Shown here: positions 1-6,916 of the stretch, piece after piece
Layout: each line of letters opens with the position of its first letter
How positions within the stretch are numbered: the stretch's first letter is position 1
DNA from: CABQCM01 sp965145485
GTDB taxonomy: Bacteria; Bacillota; Clostridia; Oscillospirales; Acutalibacteraceae
Length of the DNA: 64,000 nt
Assembly: GCA_965145485.1 (NCBI GenBank)
Contig: CBCTCU010000008.1
Location: forward strand, 1 to 64,000
Direction of reading: 5' to 3'
Notes under the pieces: generated by a model
Database searches by the model: none
What the model was told of the DNA's origin: nothing
What the model saw: the letters and a program-made list of their open reading frames with translations, nothing else
Program-made: the position numbers and the translations under genes

Positions 1-182
1 AGCCGCAGGCGGCTATTATAATCTAATTTTAAGCACGGGCCTACGGTCCTATGCAGATGATACCATTCACACTGCGTGTTTTGGTATCATCAGCCGCAGG
101 CGGCTATGATATTCTATATTTTTAGCACTAGACTGCGGCGATGTGTATAGGGTACTATTCACACTGCGTGTTCCTGGTGCAC
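1..182. repeat. Two copies of a ~91-bp tandem repeat with hairpins
   Basis: AGCCGCAGGCGGCTAT occurs at 1-16 and again at 92-107, and ATTCACACTGCGTGTT recurs at 65-80 and 157-172, so two imperfect units lie head to tail with a period of 91-92 bases. Each unit begins with the self-complementary AGCCGC/GCGGCT. The first unit also has a TGATACCA (58-65) / TGGTATCA (82-89) stem enclosing ACAC-TGC-GTGT. The array touches the window edge and may continue to the left. No coding potential is seen before 327. Confidence 0.75.
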
Positions 183-326
183 GCGTGTTTCACACGGCTG
201 TGCTCCTTGAATTCGTGGTTCCCGGGCCGTGTGATATGATATTCCCACGTTGCGGCGGCAATGCGGCCTGTTTTGGCTGCATGCCGTCAGTGATTATGGA
301 TTTTGGATTGCAAAGGAGAAAACGAA

Positions 327-1733
327 ATGGGCGGATTGTTTGGGGTCGCATCAAAAAGCGATTGTGTTTTTGATTTATTCTTTGGCACCGATTATCATTC
401 CCACCTCGGGACCAAGCGCGGGGGAATGGTAGTACACGGTGAGAGCGGCTTTCAGCGCGCCATTCACAACATTGAAAACGCGCCCTTTCGCACCAAATTT
501 GAGCACGACGTTGATGAAATGCAAGGAAATCTCGGCATCGGCTGTATTTCCGACAACGAGCCGCAGCCTTTGCTGGTGCGCTCCCATTTGGGCAATTTTG
601 CCATTACTACGGTCGGCCGCATTAACAATGCCAATGAGCTGGTGCAGCGCGCTTTTACCGAAGGGACAACTCATTTTTTGGAGATGAGCGGGGGAGATAT
701 TAACGCCACCGAGCTGACGGCGGCGCTGATCAACCGCGGAAGCACCATCCCGGAGGGAATCCAGTATGCCCAGAGTATGATCGACGGGTCGATGTCCATG
801 CTCATTCTCACGGGCGATGGGATTTATGCCGCGCGCGACCGGATGGGACGCACGCCGGTGGTGCTGGGGAAAAAGGACGGGGCCTATTGCGCCTCCTTTG
901 AATCTTTTTCCTATCTGAACCTTGGTTATGAGAATTACCGTGAGCTTGGCCCGGGCGAGATCGACTTTATTACCCCCGATGCGGTGGAGGTGGTCGTCCC
1001 GCCGCAGCAGGAGATGAAGATATGCACCTTCCTCTGGGTTTATTATGGATATCCCTCTTCCTCCTACGAGGGGATGAATGTGGAAAAGATGCGTTGCAAT
1101 TGCGGCGATATGCTGGCGATGCGCGACCATGTCGAGGCGGACAGCGTGGCCGGCGTCCCCGATTCCGGTACGGCGCACGCCATTGGCTACGCCAATCGTT
1201 CGCAGATTCCCTTTTCGCGCCCTTTTATTAAGTATACGCCCACTTGGCCGCGCTCTTTCATGCCGCAGAAGCAAAGCCAGAGAAACCTGATCGCGCGTAT
1301 GAAGCTGATTCCGGTCGACGCGCTCATCCGGGATCAACGGCTGGTGCTGATCGACGATTCGCTGGTGCGCGGCACGCAGTTGCGCGAGACGACCGAGTTT
1401 CTCTATCACAGCGGGGCAAAAGAGGTACATATCCGCCTTGCCTGCCCGCCCATCATGTACGGGTGCAAGTATTTGAACTTTTCCCGCTCCTCCTCCGAGA
1501 TGGATTTGATATCGCGCCGCGTCATTGCCCGGTTGGAAGGGGAGCAAGCTGAGCAAAAGCTGCCGCTATATTCCGATCCCGATACCCCCGAGTACGAGAA
1601 TATGGTGGAGGAGATTCGCCGTGAGCTGAAGTTTACCACCCTGAAATACCACCGGCTGGACGACATGCTCGCATCCACCCAGGTGTCCCCCTGCAAGCTG
1701 TGTACCTATTGCTGGAACGGCAGGGAGAAGTAA
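327..1733 (+). CDS. PurF-like amidophosphoribosyltransferase family protein lacking the N-terminal Cys nucleophile
   Basis: 468 residues. The ATG at 327 is chosen over one at 303 because AAAGGAGA (313-320) precedes it and it yields the family-like start MGGLFGV. The type I phosphoribosyltransferase PRPP loop is clear (residues 339-352, IDDSLVRGT). Cysteines at 233, 380, 459 and 462 match the spacing of the [4Fe-4S] ligands of Bacillus-type PurF. True PurF has a cysteine at the mature N-terminus that hydrolyses glutamine; here the equivalent position is glycine (MGG instead of MCG), so glutamine-dependent amination is unlikely. Similar Cys-less proteins are widespread in Clostridia and are usually annotated as amidophosphoribosyltransferase. 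No other pur gene is nearby. The ribosyltransferase fold is certain; purine synthesis is doubtful. Confidence 0.85.
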   Translation: MGGLFGVASKSDCVFDLFFGTDYHSHLGTKRGGMVVHGESGFQRAIHNIENAPFRTKFEHDVDEMQGNLGIGCISDNEPQPLLVRSHLGNFAITTVGRINNANELVQRAFTEGTTHFLEMSGGDINATELTAALINRGSTIPEGIQYAQSMIDGSMSMLILTGDGIYAARDRMGRTPVVLGKKDGAYCASFESFSYLNLGYENYRELGPGEIDFITPDAVEVVVPPQQEMKICTFLWVYYGYPSSSYEGMNVEKMRCNCGDMLAMRDHVEADSVAGVPDSGTAHAIGYANRSQIPFSRPFIKYTPTWPRSFMPQKQSQRNLIARMKLIPVDALIRDQRLVLIDDSLVRGTQLRETTEFLYHSGAKEVHIRLACPPIMYGCKYLNFSRSSSEMDLISRRVIARLEGEQAEQKLPLYSDPDTPEYENMVEEIRRELKFTTLKYHRLDDMLASTQVSPCKLCTYCWNGREK

Positions 1734-1889
1734 AGCGTTGCGCAGTGTGTACCGCATTTTGCAGCCGGGCATTTTGTAAGGGGGCGCCCTGTTTGCCGCG
1801 AATGCCAAGGCCATGCCCGCGCGGGCGCCGGATGCGATGGGCAAGGCCGGTTTTGCGCGGAAATTCGGGAATTTGTCCCTCCAAAACAG

Positions 1890-1918
1890 TTGACTTTATT
1901 TCCTCATTCTGATATAAT
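1890..1918 (+). promoter_or_regulatory. SigmaA-type promoter of rpsF-ssb-rpsR
   Basis: TTGACT (1890-1895) and TATAAT (1913-1918) are separated by 17 bases, and rpsF starts 85 bases downstream. The leader holds a perfect GCTCTGC/GCAGAGC hairpin (1955-1961 / 1970-1976) just before the ribosome site, a plausible place for autogenous S6/S18 control, although the known S6:S18 consensus was not recognised. Confidence 0.85.
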
Positions 1919-2002
1919 TAGCGTCGCGCAGATAAATTTTCCTGTCTGCTCCTTGCTCTGCTGTGACGGGCAGAGCCATATGTCCAAAAGGAGGTGCTGC
2001 AA

Positions 2003-2293
2003 ATGGCAACTGTCAATTCGTATGAGGTCGTGATGGTGTATTCCATGAAGAACGGCGAGGAGGCCGCCAAGGCCCTGCTCGAAAAGTTCAAGGCCCTCAT
2101 CGAGGCGAACGGTACGGTCAGCAACGTCGACGAGTGGGGGAAACGCCGCCTGGCTTATCTCATCGATGACGAAGCGGAAGGCTACTATGTGCTGATCAAT
2201 TTTGAGTCGAGCCCCGAGTTCCCGGCTGAGCTTGACCGCGTGCTGAAGATTACCGACGGCGTGCTTCGTTCGCTCATCATCAACAAGAACTGA
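2003..2293 (+). CDS. rpsF: 30S ribosomal protein bS6
   Basis: 96 residues, the usual bS6 size. The start at 2003 follows AAAAGGAGGTG (1986-1996); an in-frame ATG at 1994 lies inside the Shine-Dalgarno sequence and is rejected. The protein begins MATVNSYEVVMVY and contains the typical EWGKRRLAYLI segment and a C-terminal RSLIINKN. bS6 pairs with bS18 on the platform of the 30S subunit. It is the first gene of the rpsF-ssb-rpsR operon, 28 bases before ssb, and is driven by the promoter at 1890-1918. Confidence 0.97.
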   Translation: MATVNSYEVVMVYSMKNGEEAAKALLEKFKALIEANGTVSNVDEWGKRRLAYLIDDEAEGYYVLINFESSPEFPAELDRVLKITDGVLRSLIINKN

Positions 2294-2321
2294 CCGACGA
2301 ATCGAAAGGATGGTGTCCGCT

Positions 2322-2765
2322 ATGTTGAATTCCGTAATCATGATGGGCAGGCTGACGGCCGATCCAGAGCTGCGGCATACCCCAAACAACGTAGCCGTGA
2401 CCTCTTTCACAATCGCGGTGGACCGTACCTATGCCAAGGCGGGAACCGAAAGGCAGACCGACTTTTTCGACGTTGTCGCGTGGAACAAGACGGCCGAGTT
2501 TGTCTCCCGTTATTTCCGCAAGGGGCAGTTGGTTGCGGTGCAGGGGCGCATGGAAACGCGCTCCTATGAGGATAAAAACGGCATCAAACGCAAGGCCTAT
2601 GAGATTGTTGCGGAAAATGTCCATTTCGCCGAACCCAAGCGGGACAGCGCCGGCGGCGCTCCGGCACGGTACGACGAAACCTCACAGGCAGCTCCGTCCT
2701 ACTCCAATGCCGGTTTGGGCGATTTTTCTGAAATCACCGACACGGACGACGATCTGCCATTCTAA
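2322..2765 (+). CDS. ssb: Single-stranded DNA-binding protein
   Basis: 147 residues. An OB fold fills about residues 1-105, with the characteristic VIMMGRLTADPELR start and FFDVVAWNKTAEF segment. It is followed by a short linker rich in Gly, Ala, Pro and Ser and the acidic tip DDDLPF, which recruits replication and repair partners. GAAAGGA (2303-2309) is 12 bases from the ATG at 2322; the alternative ATG at 2310 directly abuts that site and is less likely. The placement between rpsF and rpsR is conserved across Firmicutes and indicates the replicative SSB. Confidence 0.97.
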   Translation: MLNSVIMMGRLTADPELRHTPNNVAVTSFTIAVDRTYAKAGTERQTDFFDVVAWNKTAEFVSRYFRKGQLVAVQGRMETRSYEDKNGIKRKAYEIVAENVHFAEPKRDSAGGAPARYDETSQAAPSYSNAGLGDFSEITDTDDDLPF

Positions 2766-2799
2766 ATGAATTTACTTTATAAATAAGGAGGCCTTCTTC

Positions 2800-3063
2800 A
2801 TGGAAAAGACCGAACGCCCCGAGCGTCCTGAGCGTCCAAACCGTGGCGCGCGCAAAGGCCGCAAGAAGGTTTGCAGCTTCTGCGTTGATAAGGTGGAAAA
2901 GATCGATTATAAGGATGTCGCCAGGCTACGCCGTTTCATTTCGGAGCGCGCCAAGATCCTGCCCCGCCGTGTGACCGGCACCTGTGCCCGGCACCAGCGT
3001 GAGCTGACGGTTGCTATCAAGCGTGCACGTCATCTGGCTTTGCTGCCCTTTATCAGCGACTAA
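2800..3063 (+). CDS. rpsR: 30S ribosomal protein bS18
   Basis: 87 residues with the ribosome site AAGGAGG at 2786-2792. After a charged Arg/Glu/Pro-rich N-terminus comes the bS18 core: CSFCVDKVEKIDYKD, then LRRFISERAKILPRRVTGTC and the KRARHLALLPF signature. The CxxC pair plus the later Cys suggest the zinc-associated C+ form of bS18. It is the last gene of the operon and is closed by a terminator hairpin at 3078-3108. Confidence 0.97.
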   Translation: MEKTERPERPERPNRGARKGRKKVCSFCVDKVEKIDYKDVARLRRFISERAKILPRRVTGTCARHQRELTVAIKRARHLALLPFISD

Positions 3064-3077
3064 TGTTTTGTTTTCCG

Positions 3078-3115
3078 TGCGCGGATTATCCCAACGATAG
3101 TCCGCGCATCTGTTG
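3078..3115 (+). terminator. Rho-independent terminator after rpsR
   Basis: TGCGCGGATTATC (3078-3090) pairs with GATAGTCCGCGCA (3096-3108) over 13 positions with one G-T wobble and a 5-base loop, followed by TCTGTTGT. It ends the rpsF-ssb-rpsR unit. The rest of the 3064-3406 gap holds the tRNA promoter and no convincing gene. Confidence 0.75.
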
Positions 3116-3323
3116 TATGATATATCGGTGTACTTTATTGCGCCCATTGTGATAAGCTGCATGGGAGGTATCATACGGCCTGTATATTCCCTGGGGATCG
3201 ATCTGTCGCAGGGGCTCGGCCCCAAATACCGGCGGATGCACTGCAAAGCGACTTGGTCGGGTGTTTGTTTTTACAATAAGCAGACGGAAATTTTTCCTTT
3301 ACACTACGATAAAATAAAACATC

Positions 3324-3352
3324 TTGACAATCGGCAGTGAAACCGATATAAT
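3324..3352 (+). promoter_or_regulatory. Promoter of tRNA-Ser
   Basis: A perfect TTGACA (3324-3329) and TATAAT (3347-3352) with a 17-base spacer lie 54 bases before the mature tRNA 5' end. Such near-consensus promoters are expected for a stable RNA. Confidence 0.9.
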
Positions 3353-3406
3353 ATGGAAAGCGACGTCATTGTTGCTACATCATAAAAGAGTTTATATTGT
3401 TACCAT

Positions 3407-3497
3407 GGAGAAGTACTCAAGTTGGTGACGAGGCGCCCCTGCTAAGGGCGTAGGTCGGGTAACCGGCGCGGGAGTTCGAGTCTCCCCTTCTCCGCCA
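3407..3497 (+). tRNA. tRNA-Ser(GCT)
   Basis: 91 nt with encoded CCA (3495-3497). The acceptor stem is GGAGAAG (3407-3413) / CTTCTCC (3487-3493) and the discriminator base is G. The anticodon stem is CGCCC (3434-3438) / GGGCG (3446-3450), with loop CTGCTAA and anticodon GCT (3441-3443), reading AGC/AGT. A long variable arm, as in class II serine tRNAs, lies before the T arm. Its 3' end serves as the insertion site of the following element. Confidence 0.96.
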
Positions 3498-3502
3498 ATG
3501 GG

Positions 3503-3537
3503 AAAGCCAGTAAACATGCGGGTTTGCTGGCTTTTTC
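3503..3537 (+). terminator. Terminator directly after tRNA-Ser
   Basis: AAAGCCAGTAAAC (3503-3515) pairs with GTTTGCTGGCTTT (3522-3534) with one wobble, and is followed by further T residues. It lies just inside the left end of the element, so it would stop tRNA readthrough into it. Confidence 0.8.
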
Positions 3538-3555
3538 TTATGCCTGAAATGCCAT

Positions 3556-3578
3556 TTTACCCTTTAATTTACCCTTTA
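3556..3578. repeat. TTTACCCTTTA pair near left end of element
   Basis: Two exact copies of TTTACCCTTTA at 3556-3566 and 3568-3578, 12 bases apart. The same 11-mer occurs exactly twice near the right end. The position and clustering fit arm-type integrase-binding sites, which is inference. Confidence 0.55.
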
Positions 3579-3806
3579 CAGCTTTTTATGCAATGAAAAG
3601 CCGCCCTTTTAAGCGCGGTGAGATAAGAAAACAAGCAAAAACCCTTATATCATCGCGTTTTAAGGACAGCGGGCAAACAGGTTACAAGTGAATAACCAAG
3701 CAAAAGGGACGTTATCGAGAGATAGCGTCCCTTTCTGCATACTACGCCGCAGCTTCAAAGAAGTTGTGGCGTTTTTTATGCCCGCAGGAAAGGAGGTGCA
3801 GCCGGA

Positions 3807-4025
3807 ATGTATTTCACAAAAGGCAAGCAGCGGGCATTTGAACTGCTCATGCAGCAGAAGCCGGGATTTGACCGCTATCAATCCGGTTGTGCCGGAGATG
3901 ATGAAGATTGCGGCACTTGCCGTTTCTACCGCCCCGGGTGGAAATATGAGTTTTGCGTTTTCAAAGAGTGTCCCTATTGCCCCGGCAAAAGGACGCGGAA
4001 AACGCCCGCCAGCATGGACAAATAG
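3807..4025 (+). CDS. Small cysteine-rich accessory protein of the integrated element
   Basis: 72 residues, start ATG at 3807 with AAAGGAGGTG (3789-3798) upstream. The second half holds six cysteines in DCGTCRF, YEFCVFKEC and PYCPGK, a spacing that suggests zinc binding. The C-terminus is basic (KRTRK). Proteins of this kind are common cargo of clostridial conjugative elements; the function is not known. Its last 52 bases overlap the convergent gene ending at 3974. Confidence 0.6.
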   Translation: MYFTKGKQRAFELLMQQKPGFDRYQSGCAGDDEDCGTCRFYRPGWKYEFCVFKECPYCPGKRTRKTPASMDK

Positions 4026-4465
4026 ACGGGCAAAAGCCCTAGTAGTGCCACCACAGGAGATATGAAGGGCTTGCGGAAATCTTTAGCTGGAATTTCGCCC
4101 GCTCGATTTACAAGCTGAATGAGTTCGAGCTGTGCCAATAATCCACGGTGGGTCTTAGGGTCTAATACTGATAGTTTCGGGCTCATTAAGTACTCCATAG
4201 AGCATCCAAACAACCGGGAGAGGGAATACAACTCGCGAAGTTCTAACGGCTCGCCGTCCTCAATCGCTGCGGCTATGATTTCCTTACTTACGTTTGCGTG
4301 TTCGGCTAACACCCATAGATAATAGCCTGAGCACATATATTCGGCGGCCAGATTGGGATACAGTGAGTGAGCAGGGCTGCCGAGGGGGGTTCCCGGCCAT
4401 TGCGCACCCTCGGTTGGAATGGTCTCGTGCTGCCGCAAATATTCAACGATGGTTTGAAAGAACAT
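3974..4465 (-). CDS. HTH (XRE-like) putative regulator of the element
   Basis: 163 residues on the minus strand, start at 4465 behind AAGGAGAT (complement of about 4471-4478). Residues about 50-95 (NVSKEIIAAAIEDG, then LYSLSRLFGCSMEYLMSPKL) look like a helix-turn-helix of the XRE/Cro type. The C-terminus is hydrophobic (VVALLGLLPVYLSMLAG) and could be a single membrane helix. It runs opposite to the cysteine-rich gene and heads a leftward set with 4528-4746 and 4762-5037. A regulator of element functions is a reasonable guess; assignment to a named family is not secure. Confidence 0.55.
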   Translation of the reverse strand: MFFQTIVEYLRQHETIPTEGAQWPGTPLGSPAHSLYPNLAAEYMCSGYYLWVLAEHANVSKEIIAAAIEDGEPLELRELYSLSRLFGCSMEYLMSPKLSVLDPKTHRGLLAQLELIQLVNRAGEIPAKDFRKPFISPVVALLGLLPVYLSMLAGVFRVLLPGQ

Positions 4466-4527
4466 AAAGATATCTCCTTGATTTTTGAGAGCGGGCCGGG
4501 TATACTATACATGACCCGCTCTTTTGA

Positions 4528-4746
4528 TTAGCGTGGTTGTTGCGCTTCTGTATCTTTGCTTTCCACGGCGAGGGATACAGGGGCGCTTTTTATACTGCGG
4601 ATCAGCTGATCCAGCTTTGGCCGGATGCATTGAATTTCGTCCAGTGTGTCCGCGTCAAGTTGCCCATCGTCCCCGATGCTCTGTAAGGCGCTATATGCTA
4701 TCAGAAGCGTTGCAACCCCGTCGATGGGTATCGTGAATCGTCTCAT
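4528..4746 (-). CDS. Hypothetical small protein in the element
   Basis: 72 residues, minus strand, start at 4746 behind AAAGGAGAA (complement of about 4753-4761). It begins MRRFTIPIDGVATLLIAYSAL and is followed by an acidic helical stretch (DADTLDEIQ) and a C-terminus rich in Glu and Gln. No family is recognised. It sits 15 bases downstream of the 4762-5037 gene in the same direction, so the two are probably co-transcribed. Confidence 0.5.
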   Translation of the reverse strand: MRRFTIPIDGVATLLIAYSALQSIGDDGQLDADTLDEIQCIRPKLDQLIRSIKSAPVSLAVESKDTEAQQPR

Positions 4747-4761
4747 AGCTTTTTCTCCTTT

Positions 4762-5037
4762 CTAGGCCATGCAAAAGCGCTTGGTGACGGTCTGCCGGGT
4801 GTACTGATTGTACAGCTCCGCGTGAGCCTGCTTAAATGCTGTGGTGTCAAACCGCTTGCTTTTTACGGTAGTCCAGCGGATTTTGAATATGTCTACCGTC
4901 ATCTCATCGGTGCCACGTGTCAGCATCTCGGCTTTGATCGTATCCTCGATCGCCGTGATCTCGGCGGCCAGCTCCTCGGCCATGGCCTTTAGCTCCTTTA
5001 GTTCCCTTACCTTGCTGGTCAATTCGTTTGTGCTCAT
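4762..5037 (-). CDS. Hypothetical coiled-coil protein in the element
   Basis: 91 residues, minus strand. The ATG at 5037 is preferred over one at 5067 because CAGGAGGC (about 5044-5051, complement) precedes it. Residues 1-40 form a heptad-like Leu/Ala/Glu helix (KVRELKELKAMAEELAAEI) and the second half is more basic. Proteins of this look occur in phages and integrative elements of Clostridia without known function. Confidence 0.5.
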   Translation of the reverse strand: MSTNELTSKVRELKELKAMAEELAAEITAIEDTIKAEMLTRGTDEMTVDIFKIRWTTVKSKRFDTTAFKQAHAELYNQYTRQTVTKRFCMA

Positions 5038-5197
5038 TGTTCTGCCTCCTGTTTTTATTCGGGTCAAGGGACGGGCGGCTTTAAGTGATCTAGCCCTCTG
5101 TGGGCGTTCCTTATCCGTTCCCGCTCTTACGTTGCATTCTTGGTTCGGCTTGCGCTTACTTCATCTGCCTTCCCTTGACTGTGATTATAGTATACTC

Positions 5198-5277
5198 TAT
5201 TGTCGACAATATATCAATAGGCAGAATGGACGATATTGACGACAATATATTGTGCATATTGTATATTGACGACAATA
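5198..5277. promoter_or_regulatory. Three operator-like palindromes and a promoter before the RHH gene
   Basis: TATTGTCGACAATA (5198-5211) is a perfect 14-base palindrome. TATTGACGACAATA, one base different, occurs at 5234-5247 and 5264-5277. The third copy overlaps the -35 box of a promoter, TTGACG (5266-5271), 17 bases, TATAAT (5289-5294). Such sites suit binding by a ribbon-helix-helix repressor, the product of the next gene (inference). Confidence 0.7.
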
Positions 5278-5349
5278 TAAACGTGTGATATAATAAAATC
5301 ATAATAGGAGAGGTGGCGAAAAAAGTAGCACCCGGTTGGAGGTGGATAT

Positions 5350-5538
5350 ATGGCAACTACAAAAGCACAGCAAAGGGCGGTAGATAAATACGTCAAAGCC
5401 AATTATGACCGTATAGAAATTAAGGCTCCCAAAGGCCGAAAAGCAGAAATAAAAAACCATGCCGAAAAGCAGGGCGAAAGCCTAAACGGTTTCATTAACC
5501 GCGCGATTGATGAAGCGATGGAAAGGGAAAGGAGCTAA
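5350..5538 (+). CDS. Arc-type ribbon-helix-helix protein
   Basis: 62 residues, ATG at 5350. The sequence has a basic N-terminus (KAQQRAVDKYVKANYDRIEIKAPKG in part) whose YDRIEIKAP segment fits the DNA-contacting beta strand. Two helices follow: KAEIKNHAEKQG and SLNGFINRAIDEAMERE. This is the usual outline of Arc/MetJ-type repressors and of many antitoxins. The leader carries three near-identical palindromes, one on its own promoter, which suggests autoregulation. A DUF2442 gene follows 81 bases later in the same direction, so the pair may be a toxin-antitoxin-like unit, but no toxin is recognised directly beside it. Confidence 0.72.
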   Translation: MATTKAQQRAVDKYVKANYDRIEIKAPKGRKAEIKNHAEKQGESLNGFINRAIDEAMERERS

Positions 5539-5619
5539 TACGATGCAGCAGATATGGGATAGCCAAAGCTTCCGCCGCTGCAATAACATGTAAGCTTTCA
5601 GAAATGAGGTGAGTATCCC

Positions 5620-5868
5620 ATGATTCCGAGAATCGCCAGTATAAAGCCGCTGCCGGATTATATGCTTTCTGTGTCCTTCGATGACGGGAAACGGGTTGTG
5701 TACGATGTGAAAGAGGATATACGAGAGCTTCCGGGCTACCATCTTTTAGAGGAGGTAACAGGGCTTTTTCAGCAAGTACAGCTTGACGAAAGCCGCACTT
5801 GTGTCTTTTGGAATGACGAAATCGATTTACCCAGCCACGCAATCTATGAATATGGACGGGCGGTCTGA
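5620..5868 (+). CDS. DUF2442 domain protein
   Basis: 82 residues, ATG at 5620 behind GAGGTGAG (5605-5612). The sequence PLPDYMLSVSFDDGKRVVYDV, then FQQVQLDESRTCVFWNDEIDLP, and a final IYEYGRA match the DUF2442 pattern. These proteins are often encoded next to DUF4160 partners in presumed toxin-antitoxin loci; no DUF4160 partner is present here. The molecular function of the family is not established. Confidence 0.75.
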   Translation: MIPRIASIKPLPDYMLSVSFDDGKRVVYDVKEDIRELPGYHLLEEVTGLFQQVQLDESRTCVFWNDEIDLPSHAIYEYGRAV

Positions 5869-5928
5869 TGGAGATGCTCCATCCGATGTGTCGATTGTAT
5901 TCATCACATCGAAATGGAGTCCCAGAGT

Positions 5929-6015
5929 GCGAAATATGGCCTGTGTCGAACGTTTGCTCTTTTTCTGTGTGGGGGGGTAGGCAAAATTAAAAGTCCGTCA
6001 CAGGTCGAATATGAG
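5929..6015 (+). repeat. Left copy of an ~85-nt stem-loop element flanking the Fic genes
   Basis: GCGAAATATGGCCTGT (5929-5944) recurs exactly at 7594-7609. In both copies the motif is partly complementary to a segment 60-70 bases downstream (CACAGGTCGAATAT at 5999-6012 here). The closing bases covary between copies: TGTG/CACA here, TGTA/TACA in the right copy. The gap 5869-6107 otherwise has no convincing gene. Confidence 0.55.
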
Positions 6016-6107
6016 GATTTTATGACGCATACTCGAAAAGTCCAACAAGGCCTTAAAAAAGAGTTTGCGCTTCAAACCGTGGAGCGGGATAAAACGGAGG
6101 AAACAGA

Positions 6108-6869
6108 ATGACCATACTGGAAAGAATCGACCAAAACAAAACCGCCATTGCCTCTGTGCGCCCTTTTGAAGGTAACACGCTCAAACAGCTGCGAGATTAC
6201 TACCGTGTAGGCTTGACATGGTCTAGCAACGCTTTGGAAGGCAACACACTCACTTTAAGTGAAACCAAGGTGGTGCTGGAGGATGGAATTACTATTGGAG
6301 GCCGCCCGCTCCGGGATTTTTACGAAACGGTGGGCCATGGCGAGGCTTACGACTTTATGTTTTCTCTGATTGGCACCCGGGAGATTACCCTTGACCATAT
6401 TCGACGTTTGCACCGGTTGTTTTACCGCTCAATTGATGAAAGCAATGCAGGAGTATGGCGAAAAGAGTCCGTTATGGTATCAGGCTCCGAATATGTGTTC
6501 CCCAAAGCGGAAACATTGGATTCCAAAATGAAGCAGCTTGCCGGATGGATTGTGAACGAGCGGGACAATTATCACCCTGTTAATTTTGCTGCAATGCTGC
6601 ATTTGAAATTTGTATCCATTCATCCCTTTATTGACGGCAACGGCAGAACGGCCCGGCTGCTCATGAACCTGGCCCTTTTGCAGGATGGGTATATGCTGGC
6701 CATTGTGCCGCCGGTGCTGCGTGTGGATTATAACCTTGCGATCGGGAAGTACCAGAATCAGGGCGACCCGCAGCCGTTTCTTGACCTTATCGCGGAACAG
6801 GAGCTTGAAACGCAGAAGGAAATTATTCGATTGTTGCATATACCGGCAGCGACTTATGACAAAAAATAA
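6108..6869 (+). CDS. Fic family protein with intact active site and N-terminal inhibitory helix
   Basis: 253 residues, ATG at 6108 behind ACGGAGGAAACAG. The Fic signature HPFIDGNGRTAR starts at His172, with all catalytic and phosphate-binding residues present. Fic enzymes transfer AMP or similar groups from nucleotides to hydroxyl side chains of target proteins. An (S/T)xxxE(G/N) inhibitory motif is present near the N-terminus (S40-N-A-L-E44-G45), as in class II, self-inhibited Fic proteins. The gene is followed 47 bases later by a second, divergent Fic gene, and both are bracketed by the repeats at 5929 and 7594. Target unknown; AMP transfer activity is likely but conditional on release of inhibition. 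Confidence 0.9.
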   Translation: MTILERIDQNKTAIASVRPFEGNTLKQLRDYYRVGLTWSSNALEGNTLTLSETKVVLEDGITIGGRPLRDFYETVGHGEAYDFMFSLIGTREITLDHIRRLHRLFYRSIDESNAGVWRKESVMVSGSEYVFPKAETLDSKMKQLAGWIVNERDNYHPVNFAAMLHLKFVSIHPFIDGNGRTARLLMNLALLQDGYMLAIVPPVLRVDYNLAIGKYQNQGDPQPFLDLIAEQELETQKEIIRLLHIPAATYDKK

Positions 6870-6916
6870 CGAATTTACTCAACCACGCAGCGGGACAACG
6901 ACACGGAGGGCAAGCT

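Noticed and set aside
1921..2002. S6:S18-type autoregulatory leader before rpsF
   Set aside because: A hairpin is present, but the conserved bulge pattern of that motif could not be recognised, so it is only noted under the promoter.
5914..6111. 65-codon frame upstream of the first Fic gene
   Set aside because: It runs through the stem-loop repeat, has no ribosome site and overlaps the Fic start; only its last third looks remotely protein-like.
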